NCBI GenBank assembly: GCA_012934845.2
Contig: WNNJ02000598.1
Span: 62,001-126,000 of the forward strand
Length of the DNA stretch: 64,000 nucleotides
Reading direction: 5' to 3'
From: Pomphorhynchus laevis
Lineage: Eukaryota; Acanthocephala; Palaeacanthocephala; Echinorhynchida; Pomphorhynchidae
Shown here: positions 1 through 11,400 of the stretch, piece after piece
How positions within the stretch are numbered: the first letter of the stretch is position 1
Layout: each line of letters begins with the position of its first letter
Notes under the pieces: model-generated
The model's database searches: none
What the model was told of the DNA's origin: nothing
Seen by the model: the letters and a program-made list of their open reading frames with translations, nothing else
Position numbers and translations under genes: made by a program

Positions 1-260
1 ATGTACATTTTGCTTTGTTTGCCTTCATTTGATTTGGCCAAAATAGCGTATCTATCAAAAATCGAATGCAAAAAAATGTACTGGTCGTGTGAAATGCCTG
101 CTTCGATATTCTTCTTAACTTTAATAATCTGTGGAAGTTGGAAATGTTCGACGAAGTCGTAGAATGCATACTGTCCCACTTCCCATTGTAAATTGGCAAC
201 TGTCTCTAACCTGTCTTCGATTTCATGCTTCTCCTCGTTAGTCAATGTAATTAAAGTCAT
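1..260 (-). CDS. Unidentified protein, N-terminal part, runs off left edge
   Basis: On the minus strand an ATG at 260-258 opens 86 codons without a stop up to the window edge. The peptide begins MTLITLTNEEKHEIEDRLE and continues with mixed charged and hydrophobic residues (WEVGQYAFYDFVEHF, then HDQYIFLHSIFDRY). It looks like a soluble, helix-rich domain and has no low-complexity or transposon signature. Just upstream, the minus strand reads TTGTTATTGCAG before the ATG, a possible splice acceptor ending near 279, so the ATG may lie at the start of a second exon. The family is not recognised. The balanced composition in AT-rich surroundings makes a real host exon plausible, but the length alone does not prove it. 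Confidence 0.45.
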   Translation of the reverse strand, partial: MTLITLTNEEKHEIEDRLETVANLQWEVGQYAFYDFVEHFQLPQIIKVKKNIEAGISHDQYIFLHSIFDRYAILAKSNEGKQSKMY

Positions 261-1833
261 CGTTTTGTTTTTAGGTAACTGCAATAACAATATAATAACT
301 ATTTAATAATTTTCCAAATATCCTCAAGCTGCACTCTTGGCAAGAGTTCTTCCTTTTGATATTTTTTTGTTATTCGCCGGCTTGGATACTTGCTGATGAT
401 GATATAGTAGCCGCTACAACCAAACCCGAGCTGTCGTCGCGTCTAGCCGGACAATATCAACCTTGTTGCTGCTACGATCACAACTGATTCGCACCACCAC
501 TCCTGCTAATACGGCAGTATACGAGAGTGACAGAGACTAAGATTTTAAATTAAAGAAAAACTATTACTTCTGTCTATATATGGAGTATGGAAATTTTCAA
601 GCCAAGAACGTGACTAGTGCAGAGAAGCTCGTTGTCTTCCTCTTTTAGCTTCTTCCTCGCTTTTCAATTACTAGAGAAATACTCGATGTCTGCGTATTTA
701 AAATAACTGCTACTCCTAGTATTATTGAAATTTTACAAAAGCTACCTGTGTATCTTACCTTCCACCACCTTTTATTTTTTAAAAACGAATATTTCTCATA
801 TATAGTAGCCTTTTTATTTTGTTACTCCTCCCTCACGCTGTAATAGTAATAATAATAATAATGCTATTACAACAGGTAATAACAGCAATAGCAGCAGCAA
901 TGTCGATAACTGTAGGTGGTAACAGAGTTTTCAGTTTTTTAACAGCAGCAATATAGTAGTAGACCATGTGTAGTAGTAGTGAAATTTCATTTTTTAAATG
1001 CTAACATTTTACTGACGATGCAGCGTAGCAAAGATCTCGCTCTCTGTGTTTAAAAACGAAACATTCCCTCTCTCTATATATATATTCTATACGTGAAATG
1101 TGCGATGGCGCATTACATAGCGATGATGTGGAGTATACAAATATACATAAATGACATTTTTTATTATTATCTAAGAATATGCAAAACGGCTGCTACGGTG
1201 GATGGTGCCGGTGACGGGTGTCAGAACACCCGTGACGATGAAGCTGGAATATACAAATAAAAAAATTTCATCAAATACAACATGAACAAAATGGAGAGAC
1301 TACAATTATGAAATAGCTATACAACCGATACATCAAGAAACATTAACCCGATACGATGGAGTGGATTCTAATGCATGAATGCAGCCCCGACGATATATGA
1401 CAGACAAAGCATGGAAATCATTAGATGATGACAACCACAACGCTGTTCAGTTGTCTTTATTATTTTTCCATTCAAAAGAATTTTTTAGAATTTTACTGCA
1501 CATACTTGTTGATGAGTAAATCGCACGCAATTGCTTAAAAGATCTTTCAGGGTTCAAGAATTATTAACACAAAAACTATGGATCATTTACTTTATCGGAT
1601 TATACACACAAATGGCATCGTTATCAGCCTATTTCTTCTTATTTTATTCAGCTCTTTATGTGCATTTCTGTATTATATTATTCGACTTGGAAATACTTAA
1701 ATTAATCAAATCAATAAACATAGTATAGGTGTACTCTATACATTAATTTAAAACTAAAATCATCCACATCTTAAGATTTTATATGATTTTTATGTATATA
1801 TTTATAACTTTAATAAATTAAATCTTTTAAATT
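261..1833. other. Non-coding stretch upstream of the left-edge gene
   Basis: No convincing gene. A moderately GC-rich patch (about 400-550) could be the promoter or 5' UTR of the minus-strand frame at 1-260. At 1211-1236 there is a short inverted repeat (GTGACGGGTGT, 4-base loop, 10 of 11 matches). Open frames here are short and lack codon structure. Confidence 0.5.
838..917 (+). repeat. AAT/AGC trinucleotide-rich tract
   Basis: A run of AAT, AGT, AAC and AGC triplets that would encode an Asn/Ser-rich peptide (NSNNNNN, then NNSNSSSN). Both Asn and both Ser codon types are used, which is more typical of a low-complexity coding tract than of a pure microsatellite. A pyrimidine-rich stretch ending in AG precedes it and TAG|GTGGTA follows, so an exon of about 77 bases is conceivable. 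No flanking exon supports this. Confidence 0.3.
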
Positions 1834-2033
1834 GATTAATAGATAACATGCCATTAGAATTAAAATTAGAAATCATCAAGAGCAAATAATGTGTTATCAT
1901 ATCTTGGCACATATTCCTCAACTTAACAGAGCAACGGGGCAAAATAAATGCCAATGATGCACTTCATTTAATGGACTTTATAATTACCTGGTGTAACATA
2001 TGATTTGAACTCAATGTATATTACTTACTGTCC
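1834..2033 (+). repeat. Small terminal-inverted-repeat element, copy 1
   Basis: About 200 bases that align along their whole length with the reverse complement of 46,291-46,483. Shared landmarks are a start like GATTAATAGATAAC, a central AGCAACGGGGC or AGCAGCGGGGCC block and an end like TATATTACTTACTGTCC. The two ends of the better-preserved copy are inverted repeats of each other, as in MITE-type elements. A shorter relative of the left end lies at 33,401-33,458. No coding capacity. Confidence 0.55.
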
Positions 2034-3111
2034 ATCCATAACAGTAGTCCACTTCATAATTTAAATTTATTTTTAATAATATTTAAAAGATTTACATATT
2101 TTGCAAGTTTTTGTTGGATTTTATTTTTATAGCACCTTAATTTAAAATACGCATCTTATTAAAATAATTTTTCAATAAAACCAGCATCATTACATATTCT
2201 GGTAATACATAAACTTTCGTTAATTAATATATTATGTTTAATATTTTTTAGTATGCACGAGTGTATATGCAAAAATGTGTTTATAGTTAGAAACATTTGG
2301 TAGATACCTTTGATAGACGTAAACTCCATGTTCATATCTAGATAAATACATTTTCTATTATCAATATTAGCTTTATTACGAAATAATAAAAATGATATAT
2401 CATTATGAATTTAAAATAACAAATTAATTATTATTTATAAGACTTGAAAAATTTTATGTTAAAAATGTAAAATTTATAAATCAGTATACTGATTTAGACA
2501 AAACAGAAAACGACGAAGCCTCCGCAATTATTTGGAACAGCAGGTGCGAATACAATGCTTAAGGAAAGCTCGATGACACTAGCGTAAACGAAGTGGATTA
2601 ACCTCAAAATTTACTCGTTTCCATTGAAACAGATTCAAACGTACAAAATAGAGAACTTTCAACTATGCATGTCCGGTATTCAGTCTGTAAGCGTAATCTC
2701 GTAGCAATCGCACTAGACATCTTCGTAAACATGGCCGTGATCCGGAATGTCCCGGATCATATTTGATGCCGGTACCTAATGCAACACACTCCTATTGTTC
2801 TACCCATTACAGCGTTGCTATCCATCACCATCAACAAGATGAAGATCTAACCACACATTAGATATGTGTAAAAGCAGTTTTACATAGATATGGATTAGTA
2901 GAATTACACGTAGCTGGAAATTTGCCAACCTAGCTTTACTCGATAGCGAAGAAGCAGTCATAACAGTGGGTATCGGCTGAACTATCATGTGTTCTAGCAT
3001 ACGCACTTGCACTTCCACCCAAATAAAACCGATGGACGCGTCACAAAAGCTTTGAGCGAACATATATTGAACGGTGCATAACATTCAACCGAACATCTCT
3101 ACTATCTAACC
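2034..3111. other. Unassigned AT-rich DNA before RT element
   Basis: Nothing recognisable in 2,034-2,500. From about 2,500 base composition becomes less AT-rich and similar to the RT/nuclease element that follows, so 2,500-3,111 may be its eroded 5' part. I could not confirm a domain there. Confidence 0.4.
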
Positions 3112-5290
3112 TTGTTTCTCTCAATATCAAGCGCAAAAAAGCTAATTGCGCTAAAATCGCTGAGAAAAAAGAACATCGTACCTGCTGAGTACCAAAAAGA
3201 TCAACGATGGGGGGGGCGTGACTGGGTAACTTGCTTGATAAGCTCTGCCAATAACATTGGCACGCCAGACGAACAGCTACTTCGTATTCTGCCTGATAAA
3301 CATCCAACCAGTAAAACGTCATCTCACTCAGCACAGTCAAATGATGTTATAGTTGATCTGATTCCAGTTACCCGACCTATTATCGTGTCAGCTTTACGAT
3401 CGTTACTGAAAAACTGGTCTTTTGGCATCGATAGGCTAAGCGCACTGCATTTACTCGACCTAATTTGACCATCAACAGAAATAAACAGGTAAGCGGGAGT
3501 AGATTCATCGATCTGACCGATTTTGCAAACTCCGACTTGGCTGGACAGGTACTACTTACAGTGACTTCGAACTTTTGTGGAGCAAAGCTTTTAGCCCTTA
3601 AAAGGCTAGACGGTGGTATTCGACATATAACTCTTGGAAATACGTTGCGCCGAATAATCACCAAGGTTGCCAATCGCCGAGTGTGCAATATGGAGTTTGA
3701 ATTCTTAATGCTTTGTCAAATTGGAGTCGGCGTAAAAAAGGGAGCAGAAGCTATCGTCCATGTAATTGATAATTTCACTACACCCATCCGATACCGTAAT
3801 CCTCTCTTGTGAAAATAGATTTTCAAAACGCATTTAATTGTGTAAGCCGATACGCGATTTTCAAGGTAATTTCTAGACGCATTCCTGTAATTCTGCTGTG
3901 GATATAGACATGCTACGTACAACCGATCAATCTTTACTTCGAAGAGTTAGTGGTGCTTTTAGAGCAGTGAGTACAACAAGGCAATTTGCTTGATGCTTTG
4001 ATATTTTGTGTTGCGATACATGCCGTGTTTGAATCAACGATTATCTCAATTTCAGCGTAGTACATGGGCAACTTACAATTGGGGGTTGACAAATGTGAGA
4101 ATATACAAAAAACGATTTATCGCTGTATAAATGGATCGTGTCTGCTATCTCAAGCAAAACTCGTCAACCCAGAGGTATCCGAAATGCTTGAAGCTAAAGT
4201 GGACAATAAGACATCGGTTGACATGCATCTGAAGCAAGCACAATTTCGTTTAAATAGACAATAAAACGACTCAAGTAGCTGGCTAGACACTATGTGGTGT
4301 TATGGCTACCTACGATGCTCATCATGCTACCAAAGTCACGAAATCCAGAGATAGGACAGAATGGAACGGTTAGCACTTGAAAATCCACTTAATATCTAGC
4401 TTAAACGGTTAAAATGAGAGGACTTGGAATCCCATCAATGCATAATACCGCTGCTCCTACCTTTTTGCCATCAGTAAGCGGAGCTCACAATCTAACAAGT
4501 TCAATTGTACAAAACGCCATGCCCGGCTTCATAGCAGATGACGATGCAGTGTATTTACAGATATTGCTGGAATGGCAAAACATATGCGAGACTAAGATTT
4601 TACTGAAAACACACGTACAGAGACAGTGGACTCAACCGTTGCCAAATGTACGTTACGAAAGACTTCTCTGAAGCACAAGGATTAGGTTAGCATAGCACGA
4701 CTGAATGTAGTTTTGTCTCCATATTGAGGAGCATTTATGCAGGCAATACTAATAACCGAATTGGATTGCCCTCGATCACGTAATTGTCACACCCACCATC
4801 AGAGGTTAATAGCCTAATCAATTTGACAAGTATCGCTGCCGACGTCCCCTATCGTTAAACGCAAAGTGGTCTCAGCCAAATAGATGGTAAATGCTTCGAC
4901 GTTTGGTGTATAATACCATGAAAGAGTGGAAAGCTCTTGATAAAATATTTTATTTGCTCAAACATACTGGCAAATTGTCATGTTACGCGTGCCACAGATA
5001 GCACAAAATGTGTTTCGAAGGATGACAAGGAAATGAAAGTGCACACGTACGATTATATTTATCATACTTATTACTCATTTGAGACGTTGGCTTTTAATAC
5101 ACTTGGAAAATTTGGCTCGTCGGCCACTAAGTTCTTCCATGATTTGGGAAAAGACTCGACCGAGACACCGCGGACCAGCGTGCAGGTTTATTCCTCATGT
5201 AGCGTCTAGCCGCTGCTGTTCAAACGGGAAAATGCAGTATGTATGATGAAGACGATTATTACCGGGTCCGAAGCCTAGACAGAAGAAGAA
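3112..5290 (+). mobile_element. Decayed RT plus C-terminal nuclease element (K-like, QQGN subfamily)
   Basis: Several frames read in order as one degenerate RT polyprotein. The pre-RT region (about 3,360-3,465) reads WSFGIDRLSALHLLDLI. The next block (3,465-3,812) holds LDGGIRHITLGNTLRRI and IGVGVKKGAEA. RT motif A, KIDFQNAFN, is near 3,810, motif B reads VQQGNLLDALIFC near 3,985, and motif C has decayed to YMGN at 4,061. A GLGI segment follows (4,414-4,671). The C-terminal segment (4,880-5,240) matches my memory of the tail of this RT family: a DGK...CF block, then FETLAFNTLGKFG. Frameshifts and stops are numerous. The domain order is shared with family K at 52.6-59.6 kb, but motif B differs (QQG against FTQG), so this is a separate lineage. 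It is not functional. Confidence 0.65.
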
Positions 5291-5551
5291 GTTTACGACA
5301 CTTGCGATCAGAAATTTTTTACGATTATGGCAATTTGAAACCTGTCGAGGCCTCAATCAGTAACGCACACAGTGGATTATGTAGTTCCTTGGAAAAATAA
5401 CATCTGTAATAATGACACTTGATCTTTCAAATGATACAAATCATTTTAATAGTTGACAAGTTGTTTAATATAACATTTATTTATTTTTATTTAAAAATAT
5501 ATTTATTTTAATTATAAATTTAAAAAATAAAATTTGATATAATTTTTATAT

Positions 5552-5833
5552 TAAAATTTTTTGTCCCACGAGGAACGTGAGGCACATTCAATGTCACTTG
5601 AGAAGCTTCAAGAAATGCAACAAAAGCATCCTAATGAGCGTGTTGCCCTACGTAATGTAGGAATTATAGAGATAAAGAAGGGCGCTTATACAGTCTCATT
5701 TGCTGGCCAAAGTATCAGTCTTAGACACAAAACAGCTTCTCAAACAATAAGTACGTTTCAGATCTCTCATCAAAACAAGCGCACCGCTATTTCAATAGGT
5801 TCTGTTAATGATGTTGCAGTATCTACCTTATAG
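5552..5833 (+). other. Unidentified open frame, possible exon or element tail
   Basis: About 90 codons remain open directly downstream of the RT element, after an AT-rich spacer. The peptide is hydrophilic with a coiled-coil-like start (HEEREAHSMSLEKLQEMQQ) and a Ser/Thr-rich second half. There is no ATG at the frame start; the pyrimidine-rich TTTTTTGTCCCACGAG just before it could serve as a splice acceptor. No family is recognised. It may be a host exon or part of an unknown repeat. Confidence 0.25.
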
Positions 5834-5949
5834 CAGCGAGCAAATATAAGCTTCCATAATGAGTCACTGCTATCTTAACCAGATCATCCATAATTTGCTT
5901 GGCCCTTCTCTATTGTCAATCATTGCACTTAAAGGTCGAATCGATTCTC

Positions 5950-8790
5950 CACACACTTCATGAATCCAATCTCGATAGACTCTGCCACACTGAAACCTGC
6001 CGTCGAAATGATGATCTTGCCATTCATCGTCTGTCTTAATGGATACTCTGTCACTCACCTTCCTTGACATCTTCGTAACTCTAGCCACGAGGCTTTAGTT
6101 CATCACGATGGCCTAATCATTTTGACCAAGTCTTCTATCAATGCTACTGCTATTAGCTCCTCCTATTCTTCAGTCACCACCTTCGAACTACTCCGTTGTA
6201 TCATCTCACTTTCATCGCTATATTTACACTTATCTTTGATTTACTTCCAGGATCCGCTTAACCATTCTCCATATTATTTGACGAGCTCTCTAACCTTTTA
6301 TCATATATCTCCTCACTAACTATTCCCACTTTTATAATAGGTAATTTCAATGTCCTTCTAGAACATAGTTTCCTTCAAAATCACCGTAAATTGGTATCCA
6401 TATTTCATACCTTCGAATAGTCAATCCATCTTCAGAACCTACTCATCAATTGAGTGGCCTTCTAGACTGTTTGCATCACCAAATCCTTCCAGCATCGTTA
6501 CTCTTGTATTGTCAATGATCATAAAATCTCTGAATCTACATGATCTCAATTGAATTAACCGAGACCATATTGACAAACCTCATATGATAGTTACTGGTCT
6601 TCTTTGCAGCTTGCAGATTTCACTTTTGTACTAGATTGTTCTACACTATTCACTTCCCTGTCGTCACTTCCCCCTGATGACCTTGCAAACTTTACTACTC
6701 CCAAGTTTCTTCCATCGTCGATTACATTCTTCTACTCCGGAAATTCTTACCATCACGTAAACGCTCTGCTCCTTAGAATGACAGTGAATGTCGATCAAGT
6801 AAGCGTGATCTTCGCCGCCTACAGAAGACGTGTAAGCATTTTATCTAGGGCAGAAGTATCACCCTATTTTCATCCATCCACGGCAAATTGTTCAACAAAC
6901 GCAGTCATTATCGTTTGCTTCTTCTGACTAAGGTTACACTCTTTTGGAGTAATCAACCATCATCCGCGACAACTGATTAATCGTGCTGGAAGGTATTAAA
7001 TCGAGTCCTTCCGCGTGCTTCGTCTTTGTTCGTTCGCTTAATCGATTCTTCAATCTTGAGTAGTTATCTCAGATTATTATTTGACAAAGTATGTCGTACT
7101 TTTCCACCTCTCGGTTACTCTTCAGTCATTGTTACATCAAAACTTCTTGAACTTTTCCATCTGTCGCCTGTACCTTCTTAATCTCGACTCCCCCAACTCT
7201 TCATCTCCTCATGATCCTCTTTACCAACAAGTGTCCTTAAATCTATAGCATCCGCATTAGTATATTTCTTCTGTAAACTATTTAACTCGCGTATTCGACT
7301 AAAGATCTTTCCCGCTGCATGAAAGGCTGCCACTATCCATTCGCTGCTAAACTCCCAATCTCTTGACCCTAATTTTCAATCGTCTTACCGTCTATCTCAC
7401 TACTCTCCATTATTTCGAAACTTCGAAAGACTCATTTTACGCCAAGTCATGTCCTACCTAAAATCTGCAAACCTTCTTCTTCTACATCAAGTTGCATGCC
7501 GTAAAAACAGTTCTACTGAAACTGTTACAATTAACTTTCCTGTTCATTTCGTTTGATTTGTCGTTAGCCTTTGACATTATAGATTACTCTATTCTCTTTC
7601 ACCTCATTCAACATCGTTATAGCTTCTCCACCGATACTCTTAAATGATTCTCGTCATATTTTACTGGCCGATCTGTGACTGTATCATCCGGCAATGCAGT
7701 TAGTTTATCGTTCGCTATACCCCGTGGTGTACCGCAAGGCTCTGTACGCAACCCTATCTTGTTCTCCCTTCTCCTTAGAGATATCGGTCCAGTTTGATTA
7801 GCATTCAAATGTTACGCCACGCAAAATGCAGATGACATCCTTATCTATTCGTCCGCACCCAATTCATCCTTAACTCGGCTTCATCCTGCCTAGAATCCCT
7901 ATATCACAACCGTTCATCCATTGGAATGGTGGTAAATCCCACGAAATCTAGTGTTTTTTAGATCCACCCTTCCCGAATGCAGATTTAATCTTATCCTGAT
8001 CTATTTTTAAATAGCCATCGCCCTCCTTGCGTGGATTCGCTAACATTTATCTGAGCAATTATAGACTCTACTCTCATTCTCATAATTTGCACTGAAAAAT
8101 GCTCGTTTCTGTTATCCTATTCTCCGCGACACTCGACGCACTCGGAAAATTATCGAATTTTTTATTTCCAATATTCTAATGTCCTCCCTCCTGCTACCTC
8201 GTCTTGACTATTGCATCTCGCAAACTCCCACCTTATGTTACTGCCCTCTGTATCGCTTTCTTGGCACTGCAGCCCGCATACTTCTTCGACGTCGGCGTTT
8301 TGATCCAATCTCCAATGAACTTATCAACCTTCATTGGCTCAATGTACATAATCGAGTTTTATATTAATCTGCCGTTCTTGCTTTTCGTTTACTTTATAAT
8401 CCCTCTCTGTATCTTCACATGTAATTGCACGGTGCTGAATATTCGTCCTCCATAGCACTTTGTTTAAACAGTAAGTTCCTACTACGCATTCCTCGTTATC
8501 GGTCGAACTTTGGCCTGTTTTCCTGTCTCATTTCTATGTCTCTCATTTAGAGTTCTCTTTCCCTTAAACTTCGTTGCCAGCCTAACCTCACTACCTTAAA
8601 ATTCATGCTTTGCACCTTTATACTGAGTAACCAGGTTCTGCAGCTAAGCTAGCAATGAGATCAAAACTTGTCATTGTCCCAACGTCAGCTACGTGGTATG
8701 GGCTTAAGTCAAATCATTTTTTTATTTTTTGTTTATTTCAGTGGACTTGTAAGCGGTCTGTCTGCATAAACTACTTGAAAACATTTATAA
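5950..8790 (+). mobile_element. LINE family A, decayed near-full ORF2 copy (A1)
   Basis: CR1/L2-like non-LTR element in sense orientation. An eroded APE endonuclease runs from about 6,060 to 6,900, with IGNFN near 6,340 matching GDFN in the 42.3 kb copy. RT motif A (FDLSLAFDIIDYSIL) is near 7,555, motif B (GVPQGSV) near 7,728 and motif C (ADDILIYSSA) near 7,830. The C-terminal RT-associated region, including the DYC block, lies near 8,180-8,660. The copy ends with the family's GTGGACTTGTAAGCG tail at 8,741. Stops and frame changes are frequent, so this is an old dead copy. The sense strand is strongly pyrimidine-rich, like the other A copies. Confidence 0.7.
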
Positions 8791-9551
8791 ATTTGTCTAT
8801 CTATATCATCAATATATCGAATAATATATTTCATATCTTTACATAATTTAGATTTATTTTTTAACAGTTATGAACAAATTCATATTCTAAAAGAAGCTTA
8901 AAAATAAGTCAGCTATAATTGGGCTACTAATACCTCTAATTGGAATACCTTTTACTTGTCTAAATGTAAATAAATAAAACTAGTTTTTATTATAAATATA
9001 TATTGAAACGAACAATGTCACTAGTTACTAACAATGTCGATTTTTCAGTTTAATATATTTATTCTGCTACCGGTTGTGGCAATCGAAACTTCACAATCTT
9101 CATTTCCATATCAGCAAAATACATAGTATCGTGGGGAGTACAGCACTGATGATTAATCCCGGTCGACGAAATATGAGGATTTTTATCTGCGGAACGGTTG
9201 GACGTTATTTTGATTGTTGTCCTGGCCTTTGCTTGATTATCTAGTTAACAAATTTGTTAAATGGAATAACTTGAACAAACGCAATAATTAGAAATATAAG
9301 GAAATTGCTGTTGTTGTGAAAACATGCGTCATTTGAACGGTTTGCAAACTGTTGTCAACTTTTTGTTCTTGCATATATAATGTGAATCATGTATTTTTTT
9401 GTTTAATAATAATTGTAATACACACCCAAATTAGCTGCAAAAGCAATGTAAACGAAAAATTAAATACCTAACTACACAGCATCTTTATTTGCTGGGCGTA
9501 AGAAAAGTAATGCACGATAACACTAAACTATTAACATTTAGCATTAGCATT
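8791..9551. other. AT-rich intergenic DNA
   Basis: No gene, hairpin or repeat family recognised between the tail of LINE A1 and the fold-back repeat. Open frames are short and AT-driven. Confidence 0.5.
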
Positions 9552-10640
9552 AATTAATAAGAAAGAATTTCAATACAACTTTTTAATTAACACGAACAGA
9601 AAAGTATAAACTTGTATGCTTTTTACAACCTTTGTCGGCAAGCTTAAACCGACATGCACCTCTCACAGACGCATATTCCCCTGTATTCGAAAGAAATTAA
9701 TCCACAGTAAACCTCTGAAAGGAATTCACTACGCGCACGCTCCTCCGCCAGTGACAAGCCTTACATCTGATATTGTTCGCGTAAGCAGTGGCTTCACAGT
9801 ACATTACGTGTGCTATTTTTCCTTCCTTCGTCAGCTTACTAAGGTTGCTGAACAAGCAACACGCTTGTATACAGCTGAAGCACAATGCACTAGCAAAAGC
9901 TATCTAACTACAAAGTACGATCAAAGCTCTAGTGCAGATGCTAAGATTCGTCACTCCACTGCTTACAGTTACAGCCACTGTAAGCAGTGGCTTCACAAGA
10001 CAGCACGTGTGCTGTCGTTCTTTCCTTCCTCAGGTTACTAAGGTTGCTGAACAAGCAACACACGCTTGTATACAGCTGAAGCACAAACCTGTCATGTGAA
10101 GCCACTGCTAACGCAAACCATACCAGATTTAAGGCTGATGAAGGAGCGTGCGCTTAGTGAATTCCTTTCTGAGGTTTTCTGAGGATTAAGTACTTTCGAA
10201 GTTGTGTAGCTACAGGGCCACACTGATGAGACCACCCTGTAGTGATGAGTTGGCAATATTCGAAACGCCCCATTAAGGGATAGGCGCTGTGGTAGGCGCT
10301 TTCCAGGTTAAGCTTCCCGACAAAGGTTGTAAAAATGCATGCAGGTTCATACTTTCCTGATCGTGTTAATTAAAAAAGTTGCATTGAAATTCTTTATTAT
10401 TAATATAACGTCACCATCAGTTTTATTCATATAGTCACTATATGTGGAGTGACGAATCTTAGCATCTGCGCTAGAGCTTTTGCTCATGCTTTGTAACTAG
10501 AGAGCTTTTGCTCGTATATTGTGCTTCAGCTGTATACAAGTGTGTGTTGCTTAATTAGCAACCTTAGTAAGCTGATGAAGGAAGGAACGATAGCACACGT
10601 GCTGTCTTGTAAAGCCACTGCTTACGCAAACTATACCAGG
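9552..10640. repeat. Complex fold-back (long inverted repeat) element
   Basis: The left arm (about 9,552-9,830) pairs with the right arm (about 10,095-10,404). Shared blocks in order are GAATTTCAATACAACTTTTT, ACAACCTTTGTCGG, AAGGAATTCACTA and GTAAGCAGTGGCTTCACA (or GTTAGC in the right arm). A second module carrying GTATACAGCTGAAGCACAA and GATGCTAAGATTCGTCACTCC occurs forward at 9,778-9,962, forward and partial at 9,981-10,080, and inverted at 10,446-10,640. The right arm carries about 70 bases missing from the left; the gap is bounded by TTCGAA on both sides, suggesting a microhomology deletion. No transposase or RT is encoded. It could be a non-autonomous fold-back DNA element. Confidence 0.7.
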
Positions 10641-10859
10641 GTTCCAAAAAATTTAAGAGTTTAATAAATTTATTTTTAATAATATTTTGTTGATTTATAT
10701 TTGTATTATATTTTGTATTATAAAATTAGTATATATGTTATAAATTATTATATTATTTACATTATATTTGCAATATATTTTACATACATAAAATCCTATA
10801 AATATGAATGAGACTTGGCTACAAACTTATATATAGCATTAACGACAAATCCGTTAGTC

Positions 10860-11400
10860 CGTATATGAGATTTAATTAAATATTACTAAAAATTTACACC
10901 TAATTACTGACTTTTGCCTGTCCCGGAGCCTGAGCTGTTATTGACTGGAGTATTAGCTTGAGCTAAAAATCGTTGTGTTGGATAGTATTTGATCACGCTA
11001 ACGAGATTTCGCGAATTTCGCCACATTTCAAATCTATAAAATATTGTGAATTTCCAAATAATCATTAAATAGATAAAAAGTGCAAAGGAAAATTTAAAAA
11101 TTATTTAAAATTGCAAAGGAAAATTTAAACATAATACATGAACAAGAAAAATGAAATATATAACTGAGAGAAATCTGCTTTATAGGATGACAACTTTTTA
11201 TTTATATAAAAAGGAATTAAACATTCTTGATTATAACTAATTACATTCAGATTTTTCCTGTCAGTTCCGCTCGCTACGCTATTGAGCTTAATCTATCGAT
11301 AAAACGTTGTGTTCAGTATAATTATGTAATGAACCGAACTAGGCTTTATTCAATATCTAGAAATATGTAAAAGTAATAACATGAAGACATAGTTCAGTTA
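10860..11400 (-). mobile_element. LTR-like region downstream of gypsy fossil G1
   Basis: On the minus strand, sequence after the G1 pol region begins like the region after G2 (at about 12,740-12,660): a TAAT..ACT start and an AATAAAG polyadenylation-type signal about 60-70 bases on. Within this stretch two diverged segments (about 10,905-11,010 and 11,250-11,325) resemble each other around a shared CGTTGTGTT block, suggesting two LTR pieces. Terminal repeats bounding a whole element could not be defined. Confidence 0.4.

Noticed and set aside
1531-1728. 65-codon hydrophobic open frame
   Set aside because: AT-rich Phe/Leu/Ile-heavy peptide with no start context, homology or splice support; expected by chance in this composition.
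9616-10041. 141-codon open frame in the fold-back element
   Set aside because: It runs through inverted and repeated non-coding modules, and the repeats do not preserve a reading frame.
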